A DNA stretch of 64,000 bases from NCBI GenBank assembly GCA_963772295.1, contig CAVYWO010000002.1, positions 186,001 to 250,000 on the forward strand, given 5' to 3'. A model generated the notes under the pieces. It had not been told where the DNA came from, ran no database searches, and worked only from the letters and a program-made list of their open reading frames with translations. Position 1 is the first letter of the stretch; every line of letters begins with the position of its first letter. Shown here piece after piece: positions 51,824-60,796 of the stretch. The position numbers and the translations under genes are program-made. This DNA is from AP-15 sp963772295. Its GTDB lineage: Bacteria; Pseudomonadota; Alphaproteobacteria; ATCC43930; CGMCC-115725.

Positions 51824-54240
51824 CTACTCCGCCGCCAGGGAGCGGGCGGCAGCCGCCTGCTCGGCGTCGTAGACGACGGTCGCGGTGCGCACCAGGCTCG
51901 CGCCATTGACGCTGATCGAATTGATCCCGAGCTCGGCCAGAAATCGGGCAATTTCCGGATAATTGGCCGGCGCCTCGCCGCAGATCCCGACGTGACGATG
52001 GTTGCGCTTGGCGCCCTCTACCGCGAGCCGAAGCATTTCGAGCATGCCGGGATCGCGCTCGTCGAAGTCGAAGGCGACCTTCTCGGAACCCCGATCGACC
52101 CCCAAGGTCAATTGCGTCAGGTCGTTCGAGCCGATCGAGAAGCCGTCGAACAGCTCGGCGAAGGCGTCGATCTGGATGACGTTGTTCGGGATCTCGCACA
52201 TGACGTAGATCTCGAGCCCGTTGTCGCCGCGTCGCAGCCCGTGCCGAGCCATCGCTTCAATCACCTCCCTGCCTTCGGCGACGCGGCGGCAGAACGGGAC
52301 CATCACCCGCAGGTTCGTCATCCCCATTTCGTTGCGCACCCGCGCGAGCGCTTCACATTCGAGGGCGAAGCCGGCGGCATAGTCCGGATGGGCGTAGCGC
52401 GAAGCGCCACGGAAGCCGAGCATCGGGTTCTCTTCCTTGGGTTCGAACCCGGCGCCGCCGAGAAGGCGTGCATATTCGTTGGTCTTGAAGTCCGACAACC
52501 TGATGATGACCGGCTTCGGATAAAAGGCGGCGGCGATCGTGCCGGCGCCCTCGGCCAGCCTTTCGACAAAGAAGTCCGGTGGGCGGGGGTAGTTCCGCAC
52601 CAGCCTGGCGATCGCCGCGCGGGCCTTCTTCGAGGCGACCTTTTCCGGACAGGCGAGCGCCATCGGATGGACCCCGATGTGCTGGTTGATGATGAACTCC
52701 ATCCGGGCGAGCCCGACACCGTCATTGGGCAGCATCGCCGTGTGATAGGCGAGCTCAGGGTTCCCGAGATTGACCATGATGGCGGTGCGCGGCCGGGGCA
52801 GCGTGCCCGTGGGCACGCGGGTCACCTCGAACGGCAGAGCCCCGTCATAGACCTTGCCGACCTCGCCCTCGGCGCAGCTGACCGTGACCGCCGACCCGGT
52901 CGTGAGGCGTTTGGTCGCCCCCTCGGCGCCGACCACCGCCGGCAGGCCGAGCTCGCGGGCGACGATGGCGGCGTGGCAGGTGCGTCCGCCGCGGCTGGTG
53001 ACGATCGCGGCGGCCGTCTTCATCACCGGCTCCCAATCGGGGCTGGTCGCCTCGGCGACCAGGACCTCGCCCGGGCGGAAGGCGGCGAGGCCGTGCACAT
53101 CCGCGACCACCCGGACGGCGCCCGCCCCGATCCTCTCGCCCACCGCGCGCCCGGTGGCGAGGACGGCACCCTCGGCCTTCAGCGCATAGGTCTCGAACCC
53201 GCCCGGCGCCCGGCGCGAGGCGACCGTCTCGGGGCGGGCTTGGACGATGTAGAGCTTGCCGTCGACCCCGTCCTTGGCCCACTCGACATCCATCGGCGTC
53301 GGCTGCCCGGCCAGTCGCGAGTAGTGGTCCTCGATGCGGATCGCGTCCCGGGCGAGTTCGAGCACCTCGGCATCGGCGAGACAGTAGCGTTCGCGCTCGG
53401 TCCTGCGGGTCGGCACATTGCGCGTGCTGGCCTCGCCGTGCCCGCGCGCATAGACGAGCCGCATCTGCTTCTTGCCGAGCGAGCGGCTCAGCACGGCGCG
53501 ATAGCCTTCGCGGAAGGTCGGTTTGTGGACGTAGAACTCGTCCGGGTCGACCTTGCCCTGAACGACGTTCTCGCCGAGACCCCAGGACCCGGTCACGAAG
53601 ACCACGTCGCGGAAGCCGGATTCGGTGTCGAGCGTGAACACCACCCCGCTCGCCGCGAGATCGGAGCGGACCATCCTCATCACCCCGACCGACAACGCAA
53701 CCTTGAGGTGGTCGAAGCCGTTGTCGATGCGATAAACGATCGCGCGGTCGGTGAAGATCGAGGCGCAGCAGCGCCGGCAGGCCTCGAACAGATCGTGCTC
53801 GCCGCGCACATTCAAAAAGCTCTCGTGCTGGCCGGCGAAGCTGGCGGTCGGCAAATCCTCGGCGGTCGCCGAGCTGCGCACCGCGACCGCGACATCGGCG
53901 CCGCATCTTTTTTCGAGCGCGCGATAGGCGGCGGCGATTTCGGCCCGGAGCCGGGCGCTGCCGGTAGCTTCGTAAACGAGGCGCCGGGCGGCGGCAGCGC
54001 GCTCGGCGAGCAGCGTCACATCGTGGTGGTCAAAGCGCAGCAGCCGGCGCAGCTCGGCTTCGATACCGGCGACCGCATCGCGATAGGCAGGTGCGGTCAG
54101 CGCGAAGCCCTCGGGCACGCTGACCCCTTCGGCCGCGAGCATCGCATAGAGTTCGCCGAGCAAGCGTTTTTGCCGCCGACCGACGGAACGTCGCTCAGCC
54201 TGATATCGCTGAACCAGCGAACATAAGATCGTGCCGTCAT
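51824..54240 (-). pseudogene. ppsA: phosphoenolpyruvate synthase, frameshift near the N-terminus
   Basis: The 779-codon main frame contains VAVRSSATAEDLPTASFAGQ HESFLNV, TPMDVEWAKDGVDGKLYIVQ ARPETV, the phosphohistidine site TSRGGRTCHAAIVARELGLP and the PEP-binding barrel with GIGWL-like GFSIGSNDLTQLTLGVDR and NHRHVGICGEAPANYPE. The true start is ATG 54240 (TARSYVRWFSDIRLSDVPSV GGKNA), one frame away; an indel near 54,165 separates GGKNA from LGELYAMLAAEGVSVPEGF. If that is a base error the enzyme is complete (about 800 residues) and converts pyruvate and ATP to phosphoenolpyruvate. Confidence 0.88.
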
Positions 54241-54294
54241 CGGAGCCCCTCGTTTCGCAGGCCGGAAGGCTGCCCCTCAGCCGGTCGATCGACG

Positions 54295-54308
54295 TTGACG
54301 CAGATCAA
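54295..54308. promoter_or_regulatory. FixK/FNR-type site TTGACGCAGATCAA
   Basis: A perfect TTGA-N6-TCAA match lies between the divergent ppsA and BON-domain genes, 55 bp from the ppsA start and 58 bp from the BON start. It can serve both promoters. Confidence 0.65.
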
Positions 54309-54365
54309 CGCCGGGCTCCGCACTCTGCCGAAATCTGCGGCCTCCCGTGGCCTTTGGAGTTTGCG

Positions 54366-55139
54366 ATGAGCAACGACCTGCAACTTCGGCAAGACGTTAT
54401 CGACGAGCTCGAATTCGAGCCGAGCGTCAATGCCGCCCATATCGGGGTTACTGCGAATAGAGGTGTCGTCACCCTCACCGGCTACGTGACCAGCTATGCC
54501 GAGAAGACGTCGGCGGAGCGCGCCGCCCGGCGCGTCAGAGGGGTCAAGGCGATCGCCGAGGAAATCGTGGTGCGCCTGCCGTCTGATACGAAACGCGCGG
54601 ACGACGAGATCGCCGCGCGGGCGGTCGACATCCTGAAGTGGCAGGTCGGGGTGCCGGCCGACCGCATCGCGGTCAAGGTCGAAAACGGCGTCGTGACCCT
54701 GAGCGGCGAGGTCGATTGGCAATTTCAGAAGACCGAGGCCGACCACATCGTGCACAAGCTCTCTGGTGTGGTCGACGTGGTCAACGAGATCCGGGTCGCC
54801 TCGACGGTGCATGCCTTCGAGGTCAAGGAAAAGCTCGAAAAGGCGCTGCAGCGCAGCGCCGAGGTCGAAGCAGCGCGGATCACCGTCGAGACCGACGGTG
54901 GAAAAGTGACCCTGAAAGGCAAGGTCCGCGCCTGGTACGAGCGCGACATCGCAGAACGCGCCGCCTGGGCGGCACCCGGCGTCACCGAGGTTCTGAACCA
55001 GATAGCGATCGAGCCGCAGCCGCCTCGCCCGCGCAGGAGATGCAACGAGCCGTCAGGGCCGGGCCTTCCGGGCAAGCCCGGCCGTGACGGGTGGCGATCA
55101 GCCCGCGACGGCTCGGGAAGTTTAGGCTTGTTTAGCTAA
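54366..55139 (+). CDS. three-BON-domain stress protein
   Basis: The 257-residue product has three BON domains: about residues 4-75 (QLRQDVIDELEFEPSVNAAH IGVTANRGVVTLTGYV), 80-150 (DDEIAARAVDILKWQVGVPA DRIAVKVENGVVTLSGEV) and 155-220 (VKEKLEKALQRSAEVEAARI TVETDGGKVTLKGKV). There is no signal peptide or lipobox, so it is cytosolic, unlike OsmY. BON proteins of this type accompany low-oxygen and universal-stress genes. The last 35 residues are low-complexity and may result from a frame slip after IEPQP. Expression is probably governed by the FixK/FNR-type site upstream. Confidence 0.88.
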   Translation: MSNDLQLRQDVIDELEFEPSVNAAHIGVTANRGVVTLTGYVTSYAEKTSAERAARRVRGVKAIAEEIVVRLPSDTKRADDEIAARAVDILKWQVGVPADRIAVKVENGVVTLSGEVDWQFQKTEADHIVHKLSGVVDVVNEIRVASTVHAFEVKEKLEKALQRSAEVEAARITVETDGGKVTLKGKVRAWYERDIAERAAWAAPGVTEVLNQIAIEPQPPRPRRRCNEPSGPGLPGKPGRDGWRSARDGSGSLGLFS

Positions 55140-55162
55140 TTTGAGACACCCAAAATGGCCTT

Positions 55163-55462
55163 ATGAAGAGAGCTAGCATAACCGAAGCCAAGAACAACCT
55201 GAGCGCCCTGATCGACGGGCTCAAGAGCGGCTCCCCGGTGCTCATCGTCGATCGGGGGCGTCCCGTCGCGCGCCTTGAAGCCGTAACGGGTGACCACGAA
55301 GGCGAACAAGAGGAAAGGCTGTCGCGGCTCGTCCGCGACGGGCTCGTGCGGCCACGGCGCAGCAGGCCTTCCCAGCCGCTTTTCAGCGCTCAGCCGCCGC
55401 GCGCCAAGGCCGGCGCATCGGCGCTCGACGCGCTCAACGAAGAGCGCCGGGAGGGGCGGTGA
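55163..55462 (+). CDS. vapB: VapB/Phd-type antitoxin
   Basis: The 99-residue protein begins MKRASITEAKNNLSALIDGL ... SPVLIVDRGRPVARLEAV, the Phd/YefM DNA-binding fold, and has a disordered basic C-terminus with ALDALNEERREGR, which would wrap the toxin. The stop overlaps the vapC GTG by four bases. Normally it represses its own promoter. Confidence 0.85.
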   Translation: MKRASITEAKNNLSALIDGLKSGSPVLIVDRGRPVARLEAVTGDHEGEQEERLSRLVRDGLVRPRRSRPSQPLFSAQPPRAKAGASALDALNEERREGR

Positions 55463-55893
55463 AATTTTGGGATGCTTCGGCGATCGTGCCGCTGCTGGTT
55501 GCCGAACCCACGACGCGACGGGTGCAAGCGCTCGCCAGCCGCGATCCCGACATGCTGGTCTGGTGGGGGTCCGAAGTCGAATGTGTCTCGGCTCTGACCC
55601 GCCTCGAGCGGGCCGCCGCGCTCGACGCGCGAGGCATCGCGCTCGCATCTGACCGGCTCAAACAGCTTGCCGATGGCTGGCACGAGATCGAATCCAGCGA
55701 GGTCGTCCGTGAGAGCGCGACGCGGTTCCTGCGCGTTCACCCGCTGCGCGCGGCCGACGCATTGCAGCTGGCGGCAGCCTTCGCGGCCGCGGAACATCGT
55801 CCGGCATCGCTTCAGTTCGTCACGCTCGACGAACGTCTCGCCGAGGCGGCGCGGAAGGAAGGCTTTACGATGGTCGATGTTACCGCGGACTGA
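55459..55893 (+). CDS. vapC: VapC PIN-domain toxin
   Basis: The 144-residue PIN ribonuclease begins at GTG 55459, KFWDASAIVPLLVAEPTTRR with the first metal Asp5, then SEVECVSALTRLERAA (Glu) and PLRAADALQLAAAFA and FVTLDERLAEAARKEGF, which carry the remaining acidic residues. The frame is intact. It should cleave tRNA or rRNA when freed from VapB. Confidence 0.88.
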   Translation: MKFWDASAIVPLLVAEPTTRRVQALASRDPDMLVWWGSEVECVSALTRLERAAALDARGIALASDRLKQLADGWHEIESSEVVRESATRFLRVHPLRAADALQLAAAFAAAEHRPASLQFVTLDERLAEAARKEGFTMVDVTAD

Positions 55894-56149
55894 CGCAGCG
55901 ATCGGCAGCGAAACCGACGGCGAAATGCGGCGCCGGCTCGGGCTCGACCCTTCCGTTCGTTCATGGCCCGGTGGCACTTGGCCCGGGGGCGGAAAGCGGC
56001 CCGCGGGTGGGGCCCGGCTGCCCAGTGCGCCAGCGAAAACTGGTAGAGATCGGTCAGCAGCGCGCCGTCGCCCTTCCCCATCGTCGAACTCGCCAGCTTC
56101 GCTGGGAAAAAATATCAAAGTTAAACTCTGGGGGTGAGGCGACCGACGC

Positions 56150-56512
56150 CTACCTCCGACCCAGAGCGAGGCGCACGAGGTTGAGCATCTGCTCGGTCCG
56201 ATGCGGCTTCTCGACGATCGCGAGCGCTCCGGCAGCGCGAGCGCGATTGCGAGCGGCGGCGTCGATCCGGCCGCTGAGAACAATGACCGGAAGGCCGTCG
56301 CCGCTGCGCCGCAGGGTTTCAAGAAGCTCGATGCCGCTCATCCCCGGCATATGGACATCGACGATCAGGCAATCGCCCTCTTCGGCCCAATCGGCATCGA
56401 GAAACTCCCGGCACGACGCGAATTCTCGCGCCTCAAAGCCTTCGCATTCGAGCAGGAGCCGCAGCGAGTCCCGTACTGCCGGGTCATCGTCTACGATGAA
56501 AATCATCGCCAC
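56150..56512 (-). CDS. single-domain response regulator (FixJ-like receiver)
   Basis: The 120-residue receiver has Asp8/Asp9 (IFIVDDDPAVRDSLRLLLEC), phosphoacceptor Asp52 (LIVDVHMPGMSGIELLETLR), Ser80 (VIVLSG) and Lys102 (EKPHR). No output domain follows, so it works through another protein. The RDSLRLLLE and VHMPGMSG pattern is that of FixJ/NarL-type receivers. No histidine kinase is in the window. Within a block of FixK/FNR-linked genes, a redox phosphorelay is plausible but unproven. Confidence 0.88.
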   Translation of the reverse strand: MAMIFIVDDDPAVRDSLRLLLECEGFEAREFASCREFLDADWAEEGDCLIVDVHMPGMSGIELLETLRRSGDGLPVIVLSGRIDAAARNRARAAGALAIVEKPHRTEQMLNLVRLALGRR

Positions 56513-56664
56513 GTTCCTGCCCGCTCTTTCGGGCCGATGGTCGCCGAAATGCGCGCCGCCGCTTTGATCTGGATCAGTCGGGGTAACCGCGGAACTTCCT
56601 GCCGCGGCCCAACAGACCGCGATCTAACTCTCGCCGGCGAGCCCGCCTGTCGGGCGACATGAAA

Positions 56665-56700
56665 AACTGACCCCCCTGACGACATCAGGAACTGACCCCC
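56665..56700. repeat. direct repeat AACTGACCCCC (two copies)
   Basis: Copies at 56665 and 56690 in an intergenic region; this pattern commonly flanks insertion sequences, but no IS gene remains. The stretch 56,706-57,038 has no supportable gene. Confidence 0.45.
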
Positions 56701-57038
56701 TCCGAGAGGAGGAGGAATTGCCAGAACAGTTGCAGGGACAAGGCTGTCCGCGGGGGAACGATCCGCGGGGAGAACCAAAGCGTCAGGGATGGGCGGAGAC
56801 AGCCCGGCAGGGCGGCTCCGGGCGCTTCGCGCCTAGCGCCCGGCCCCGCAGGGAGGCGCCCGTTTCTCGCGATCACGGGACGTCGAAATCTTCCGGGTCC
56901 GGCGCTGCCTTTGGGTGAGCCGAAATGCTCTCGTATCATACTAGAAACTCCGCATTTTCCGCGGAGTTGTGTGTGCACAAGGAGGGATCGTCACCATTTG
57001 CTCGATGGCTGCACATCTATCCTGTCATGATAGGGTAG

Positions 57039-57446
57039 ATGAGGAGTGGTGATGAACATACACTCGAATTTCTCCTTGCCTTTGATGGCCGCTGCCATTG
57101 GTACAAAGGCGGCTATTGCGCGAAATTCGAGATCAAGCGGGCGCGCCGGACACGGCGGCGGCCACATGGCCTGCGGTACTCGTTCACGCTCCACGATTCG
57201 GATGGCGCAAGGCTGGTCGGGTTTGACAACGCCCATGCCGTCGCGGTGGCGTGATCCAGGTTCAAGAAACGACCGGCGGCTGTCGACCATTGGCACCGGA
57301 CGGAGAAAGACCCTGGACGGCCCTACGCTTTCAAAGACGCCGGAACGCTGGTCGACGACTTCTTTGATGAGATTGAGCGGGTTCTGACAGAGCGCGGGAT
57401 TCCATTTGCGGTGATCCGCGATGAAGCAAAAGACGAAGGGAACTGA
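57039..57446 (+). pseudogene. TumE-type toxin, in-frame TGA
   Basis: From ATG 57039: HTLEFLLAFDGRCHWYKGGY ... CAKFEIKRARRTRRRPHGLR YSFTLHDSDGARLVGFDNAH AVAVA, then TGA (57252-57254), and in the same frame SRFKKRPAAVDHWHRTEKDP GRPYAFKDAGTLVDDFFDEI ERVLTERGI to 57446. This is a complete DUF6516/TumE toxin of about 135 residues with one stop in place of a likely Arg (CGA). The companion HTH antitoxin follows one base after the stop and is intact. Confidence 0.78.
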
Positions 57447-57447
57447 G

Positions 57448-57825
57448 ATGACCAAGTTCAAAATCCAGAGCCATCAGGCTTTACGCGAAGAAATGAGAGC
57501 GGTAGCGCGGGCAGAAAAGCCGGCCCCAAAGGATGCGGCCTTGCCAAGTTTCAACTCGGTGGAGGCGTTGATCCGGCTGCTGACCCCTGAAAACCGGGCA
57601 CTGCTTTCTGTTATTCGTGACAGGAAGCCTCAGTCAATTAACGAACTCGCGGAGATGACCGGTCGCGCAGCGCCCAATCTGACCCGGACGCTCGCGAAGC
57701 TGGAGGCCGTCGGTTTCGTGCGGATGAAGACGGTGCAACGCCGAAAGGTGCCGACGCCGGCCGTGCATAAACTCCATGTCGAAATCGACCCGTTCTCTCA
57801 TAACGATCGCTTCGAGTTCGCCTGA
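57448..57825 (+). CDS. TumA-type HTH antitoxin
   Basis: The 125-residue protein contains a MarR-like winged helix: FNSVEALIRLLTPENRALLS VIRDRKPQSINELAEMTGRA APNLTRTLAKLEAVGFVRMK. This order (toxin first, HTH second) is that of the TumE/TumA module. It probably represses the operon. The toxin it neutralises is interrupted in this sequence. Confidence 0.8.
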   Translation: MTKFKIQSHQALREEMRAVARAEKPAPKDAALPSFNSVEALIRLLTPENRALLSVIRDRKPQSINELAEMTGRAAPNLTRTLAKLEAVGFVRMKTVQRRKVPTPAVHKLHVEIDPFSHNDRFEFA

Positions 57826-57979
57826 CCATGCCGCACTTGAAGCAGAAAAGATGACCGGGCCGCGTGACAAGGCCGAAGGCCATTGGCGCAAGAGGGTTGA
57901 CGGGTTGTTGCTCAGCAGCTCGCTCCCGTCTGGGTCCGAGAGCCTGGACGATCGCCGCGTATTCCAGCTTGAGGACGCG

Positions 57980-58110
57980 CAATGGGCGGCCTCGAGCACC
58001 TCGGCCGGGGTCGCCTGGATCTCCAAGATCCTCATCAGCACAACGTCGTCGAGCGCGCCGACGATCTCGAGGACCTCGGCCGCGGTCGCAGGTCGGGCAA
58101 CTTGTTTCAT
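57980..58110 (-). pseudogene. fragment of a small conserved protein
   Basis: MKQVARPATAAEVLEIVGAL DDVVLMRILEIQATPAEVLE A is the start of a short conserved helical protein known in rhizobial-type genomes. After about 42 residues the pattern leaves the frame. It sits 17 bp after the hpf stop on the same strand. Confidence 0.45.
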
Positions 58111-58127
58111 CCGACCGATCCTCGGGA

Positions 58128-58718
58128 TCAGGTGCGAACCGCTTCGGAGTTTGGCAGGTGATGTTTGCCGATCGGCACCACGGTGCTCGCCTGTGGACCC
58201 TCGGCACTTTCGCCGTGCCGCGCGACGAAACGCACCTCATCGCCGACCGCGAGCTTGTCGAACCCGCCATTCGTTACGCTGTTGCGGTGGAAATAGATCT
58301 CGTTGCCGTCGGCGCTCAGGATGAAGCCGCAGTCCTGCTCGGGGACGAGTTGGGCGATCCGCCCATGATCCGGCACCGCGTGCAGCTTGACCTGCCCCCG
58401 AGCCTGGCGAGCGTGGTCTTCGAGCAGCCGGCGGGCGGCGTCGAAAGCGTCGCGGACCGCGACATAGACATCCTCGTGCGCATGATGTGCCGCGGGATCA
58501 CGGCCGACGGCGATCTCGCGGCCGGGTATCTTCAGGTCGACGCGGACCCGGAACAGGTTGCCCTGCTGGCGGCGTGGGTGCTGGCATTCGACGACGACGC
58601 GGCACGACATGATGCGATCGAAAAACCGCTCGAGCTCCTCGACCCGTTCGCGGATGCGCGCCGCCACCGCGTCCGAGGTATCCATGTGCCGAAACGTGAT
58701 CTGAAGCGGAAGCTGCAT
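58128..58718 (-). CDS. hpf: HPF/RaiA ribosome hibernation factor with C-terminal cold-shock domain
   Basis: Start ATG 58718 (MQLPLQITFRHMDTSDAVAA) gives 196 residues. The first 105 are the S30AE/HPF domain (IRERVEELERFFDRIMSCRV VVECQHPRRQQGN ... HHAHEDVYVAVRDAFDAARR LLED), which blocks the decoding centre of idle ribosomes. The last 70 (GRIAQLVPEQDCGFILSADG NEIYFHRNSVTNGGFDKLAV GDEVRF) are a cold-shock RNA-binding domain. A FixK/FNR-like site lies 56 bp upstream. The gene diverges from the N-ATPase operon. Confidence 0.9.
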   Translation of the reverse strand: MQLPLQITFRHMDTSDAVAARIRERVEELERFFDRIMSCRVVVECQHPRRQQGNLFRVRVDLKIPGREIAVGRDPAAHHAHEDVYVAVRDAFDAARRLLEDHARQARGQVKLHAVPDHGRIAQLVPEQDCGFILSADGNEIYFHRNSVTNGGFDKLAVGDEVRFVARHGESAEGPQASTVVPIGKHHLPNSEAVRT

Positions 58719-58773
58719 CGAATTTTTCCCTCCTGGTACAGCACAAGATAGGCGTCGCAAGCCACCCCGGGGA

Positions 58774-58787
58774 TTGATCCGGCGCAA
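58774..58787. promoter_or_regulatory. FixK/FNR-like site TTGATCCGGCGCAA
   Basis: TTGA-N6-GCAA, one mismatch from TTGA-N6-TCAA, between the divergent hpf (56 bp away) and atpD. Confidence 0.5.
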
Positions 58788-58861
58788 CGGGCTTTTCAAC
58801 AATCCATGGGCCACAGACCGGTGCACTTGGCGGAGCGTGCGCGGCGGGGCGCGCCACCGCC

Positions 58862-58875
58862 TTGCGCTGGATCAA
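58862..58875. promoter_or_regulatory. FixK/FNR-like site TTGCGCTGGATCAA
   Basis: TTGC-N6-TCAA, one mismatch from the consensus, 41 bp upstream of the atpD ATG. Confidence 0.5.
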
Positions 58876-58916
58876 CGCCGCGACCAAGAGAACGGAGCAT
58901 TAAGCAGAGCAGAGCC

Positions 58917-60347
58917 ATGTCTGTTTCACCGGCGCCATGCGAATCTGCTCCGCGGTCGGGTCGCGTCGCCGCGGTTCACGGTTCGGTCGTCGACCTCGCC
59001 TTTGCCCAGGGGATGCTGCCCGCGATCAATGAGGCCGTCGCCATCGAATGGGATCTCGGACCGCCTCTCGTCGCCGAAGTGCAGCAGCACCTCGGCCCCG
59101 AGATGGTGCGCGGCGTGGCGCTCGGCAGCACCGCGGGGCTGCGGCGCGGCACGAGGGTCCGCGCCCTCGGCGCGCCGATCCGCGCCCCGGTAGGCGATGC
59201 GGTGCTTGGGCGACTGCTCGGCGCGATCGGCGAGCCGATCGACCACGGTTCGCCCCTGCCGGCAGCGGTCGAGCATCGGCCGATCCACGGACCGGCGCCG
59301 GCGCTCGCCCGCCAAAGCGAGATCTTTCAAACCGGCATCAAGGTCATCGACCTGCTGGCGCCGCTGATCACGGGCGGGAAGGCCGCGATGTTCGGCGGCG
59401 CCGGGGTCGGCAAGACCGTGCTGATCATGGAGCTGATCCGCACCACGGTCGAGCGCCACTCCGGCATTTCGGTGTTCGCCGGGATCGGGGAGCGTTCGCG
59501 CGAGGGGCACGAACTGCTGCTCGAACTCGGCCAATCGGGGGTGCTCGCGCGCACCGCGCTGGTGTTCGGCCAGATGAACGAGCCGCCCGGTGCGCGCTGG
59601 CGGGCAGGGCTGACGGCGCTCGCCATCGCCGAGCATTTTCGGGACGCGGTTCACGAAAACGTGCTGTTGCTGATCGACAACGTGTACCGGCTCGTCCAGG
59701 CTGGGGGCGAGGTTTCGGGGCTGCTCGGCCGGCTGCCGTCGAGCGTCGGCTACCAACCGACGCTTGCCGCCGAGATCGCCGAGTTCGAGGAGCGCATCGC
59801 TTCGGTCGCCGGCGCTGCGATTACCTCGATCCAGGCGGTCTATGTTCCGGCGGACGACTTCACCGATCCGGCGGTCGCCGAGATTTTCAGCCACCTCGAC
59901 TCCTCGATCGTGTTGTCGCGCCGGATGGCGAGCGAGGGTCTGTACCCGGCGATCGACCCTCTCGCCTCGACCTCGAGCTTGCTCGATCCGCGGCTCGTGG
60001 GCGACGCGCATTACCGCGCGGCGCAGGACGTTCGCAGGGTTATCGCCCATTACCGCGAGCTGCAGGAGATCATCGCCCTGCTCGGCATCGAGGAGCTGAG
60101 CGCGGCCGATCGCACCACGGTCAAGCGCGCACGGCTGTTGCTGCGCTTTCTGACCCAGCCCTTCATGGTGACCGTCGCGTTCACCGGCAGACCCGGCCGA
60201 GCCGTTGGACTGGACGCCACGCTCGCCGGCTGCCGAGCGATCCTCGACGGCGAGGCCGACGATTGGGCCGAAAGCTCGCTTTACATGGTCGGCGATCTGG
60301 CGGAGGCCCGGGCGCGGGAAGCTGCGGCGAAAGCGGGGACGCGGTGA
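58917..60347 (+). CDS. atpD: N-type ATPase beta subunit
   Basis: The 476-residue catalytic subunit contains the Walker A GGAGVGKTVLIMELIRT, the GIGERSREGHELLLEL segment with catalytic Glu, LLLIDNVYRLVQAGGEVSGL LGRLPS (Walker B) and STSSLLDPRLVGDAHYRAAQ. The N-terminal RVAAVHGSVVDLAFAQG... barrel and gene order (D first, then C-Q-R-B-E-F-A) mark the laterally transferred N-ATPase rather than the housekeeping F-ATPase. The start ATG 58917 follows two FixK/FNR-like sites. Its TGA overlaps the atpC GTG. Confidence 0.95.
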   Translation: MSVSPAPCESAPRSGRVAAVHGSVVDLAFAQGMLPAINEAVAIEWDLGPPLVAEVQQHLGPEMVRGVALGSTAGLRRGTRVRALGAPIRAPVGDAVLGRLLGAIGEPIDHGSPLPAAVEHRPIHGPAPALARQSEIFQTGIKVIDLLAPLITGGKAAMFGGAGVGKTVLIMELIRTTVERHSGISVFAGIGERSREGHELLLELGQSGVLARTALVFGQMNEPPGARWRAGLTALAIAEHFRDAVHENVLLLIDNVYRLVQAGGEVSGLLGRLPSSVGYQPTLAAEIAEFEERIASVAGAAITSIQAVYVPADDFTDPAVAEIFSHLDSSIVLSRRMASEGLYPAIDPLASTSSLLDPRLVGDAHYRAAQDVRRVIAHYRELQEIIALLGIEELSAADRTTVKRARLLLRFLTQPFMVTVAFTGRPGRAVGLDATLAGCRAILDGEADDWAESSLYMVGDLAEARAREAAAKAGTR

Positions 60348-60796
60348 AACTCACCATCGCTACCCCGCTCGCGATCGTCATCGAGGCCGGCGGGGTCGCG
60401 CACCTTCGGGCCGAAGATGACACCGGCGCGTTTGGGATTTTGCCCGGTCACGCCGATTTCCTGACCGCGCTCGCCGTGTCGGTGGTGAGCTGGCGCGACG
60501 ATCGCGGCGCCGAGCACCACGTGGCGGTACGCGGCGGCATGCTCGAAGTGCGCGATGGCGACACGATAGCGATCGCGACGCCGGAGGCGGTTCCGGGCGA
60601 CGACCTCCACCGCCTCGAGGCGGAGGTGTTCGACCGGTTCCGCGGCCAACTCGCCGCCGAGCAGGCGGCGCGCACCGACGCGCAGCGCCTCTACCTCGCC
60701 GCGATCCGCCAGATTGCCCGCTTTCTCCGCGGCGAAAGAGCCCCGACCATGCCGGCATCGCCGGCGATCGGGGCCGGCGACCGGGTTGCGCCGTGA
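60344..60796 (+). CDS. atpC: N-type ATPase epsilon subunit
   Basis: The 150-residue product starts at GTG 60344, KLTIATPLAIVIEAGGVAHL RAEDDTGAFGILPGHADFLT ALAVSVV, the typical beta-sandwich of epsilon, followed by helices (DLHRLEAEVFDRFRGQLAAE QAARTDAQRLYLAAIRQIAR F). It lies directly after atpD, as always in N-ATPase operons. It overlaps both neighbours by four bases. Confidence 0.93.
   Translation: MKLTIATPLAIVIEAGGVAHLRAEDDTGAFGILPGHADFLTALAVSVVSWRDDRGAEHHVAVRGGMLEVRDGDTIAIATPEAVPGDDLHRLEAEVFDRFRGQLAAEQAARTDAQRLYLAAIRQIARFLRGERAPTMPASPAIGAGDRVAP

Noticed and set aside
51818..54226. An 802-codon plus-strand open frame opposite ppsA
   Set aside because: It is the GC-biased mirror of ppsA; the minus frame carries all PEP-synthase motifs, and the plus product is a low-information Asp/Arg/Gly-rich sequence.
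46132..57254. Selenocysteine or stop-codon recoding to explain in-frame TGA (rmuC, TumE)
   Set aside because: TAG stops occur in the same way in other genes, the codons replaced look like Arg and Trp, and no selenocysteine insertion hairpin or Sec machinery is seen; mutation or base error is simpler.
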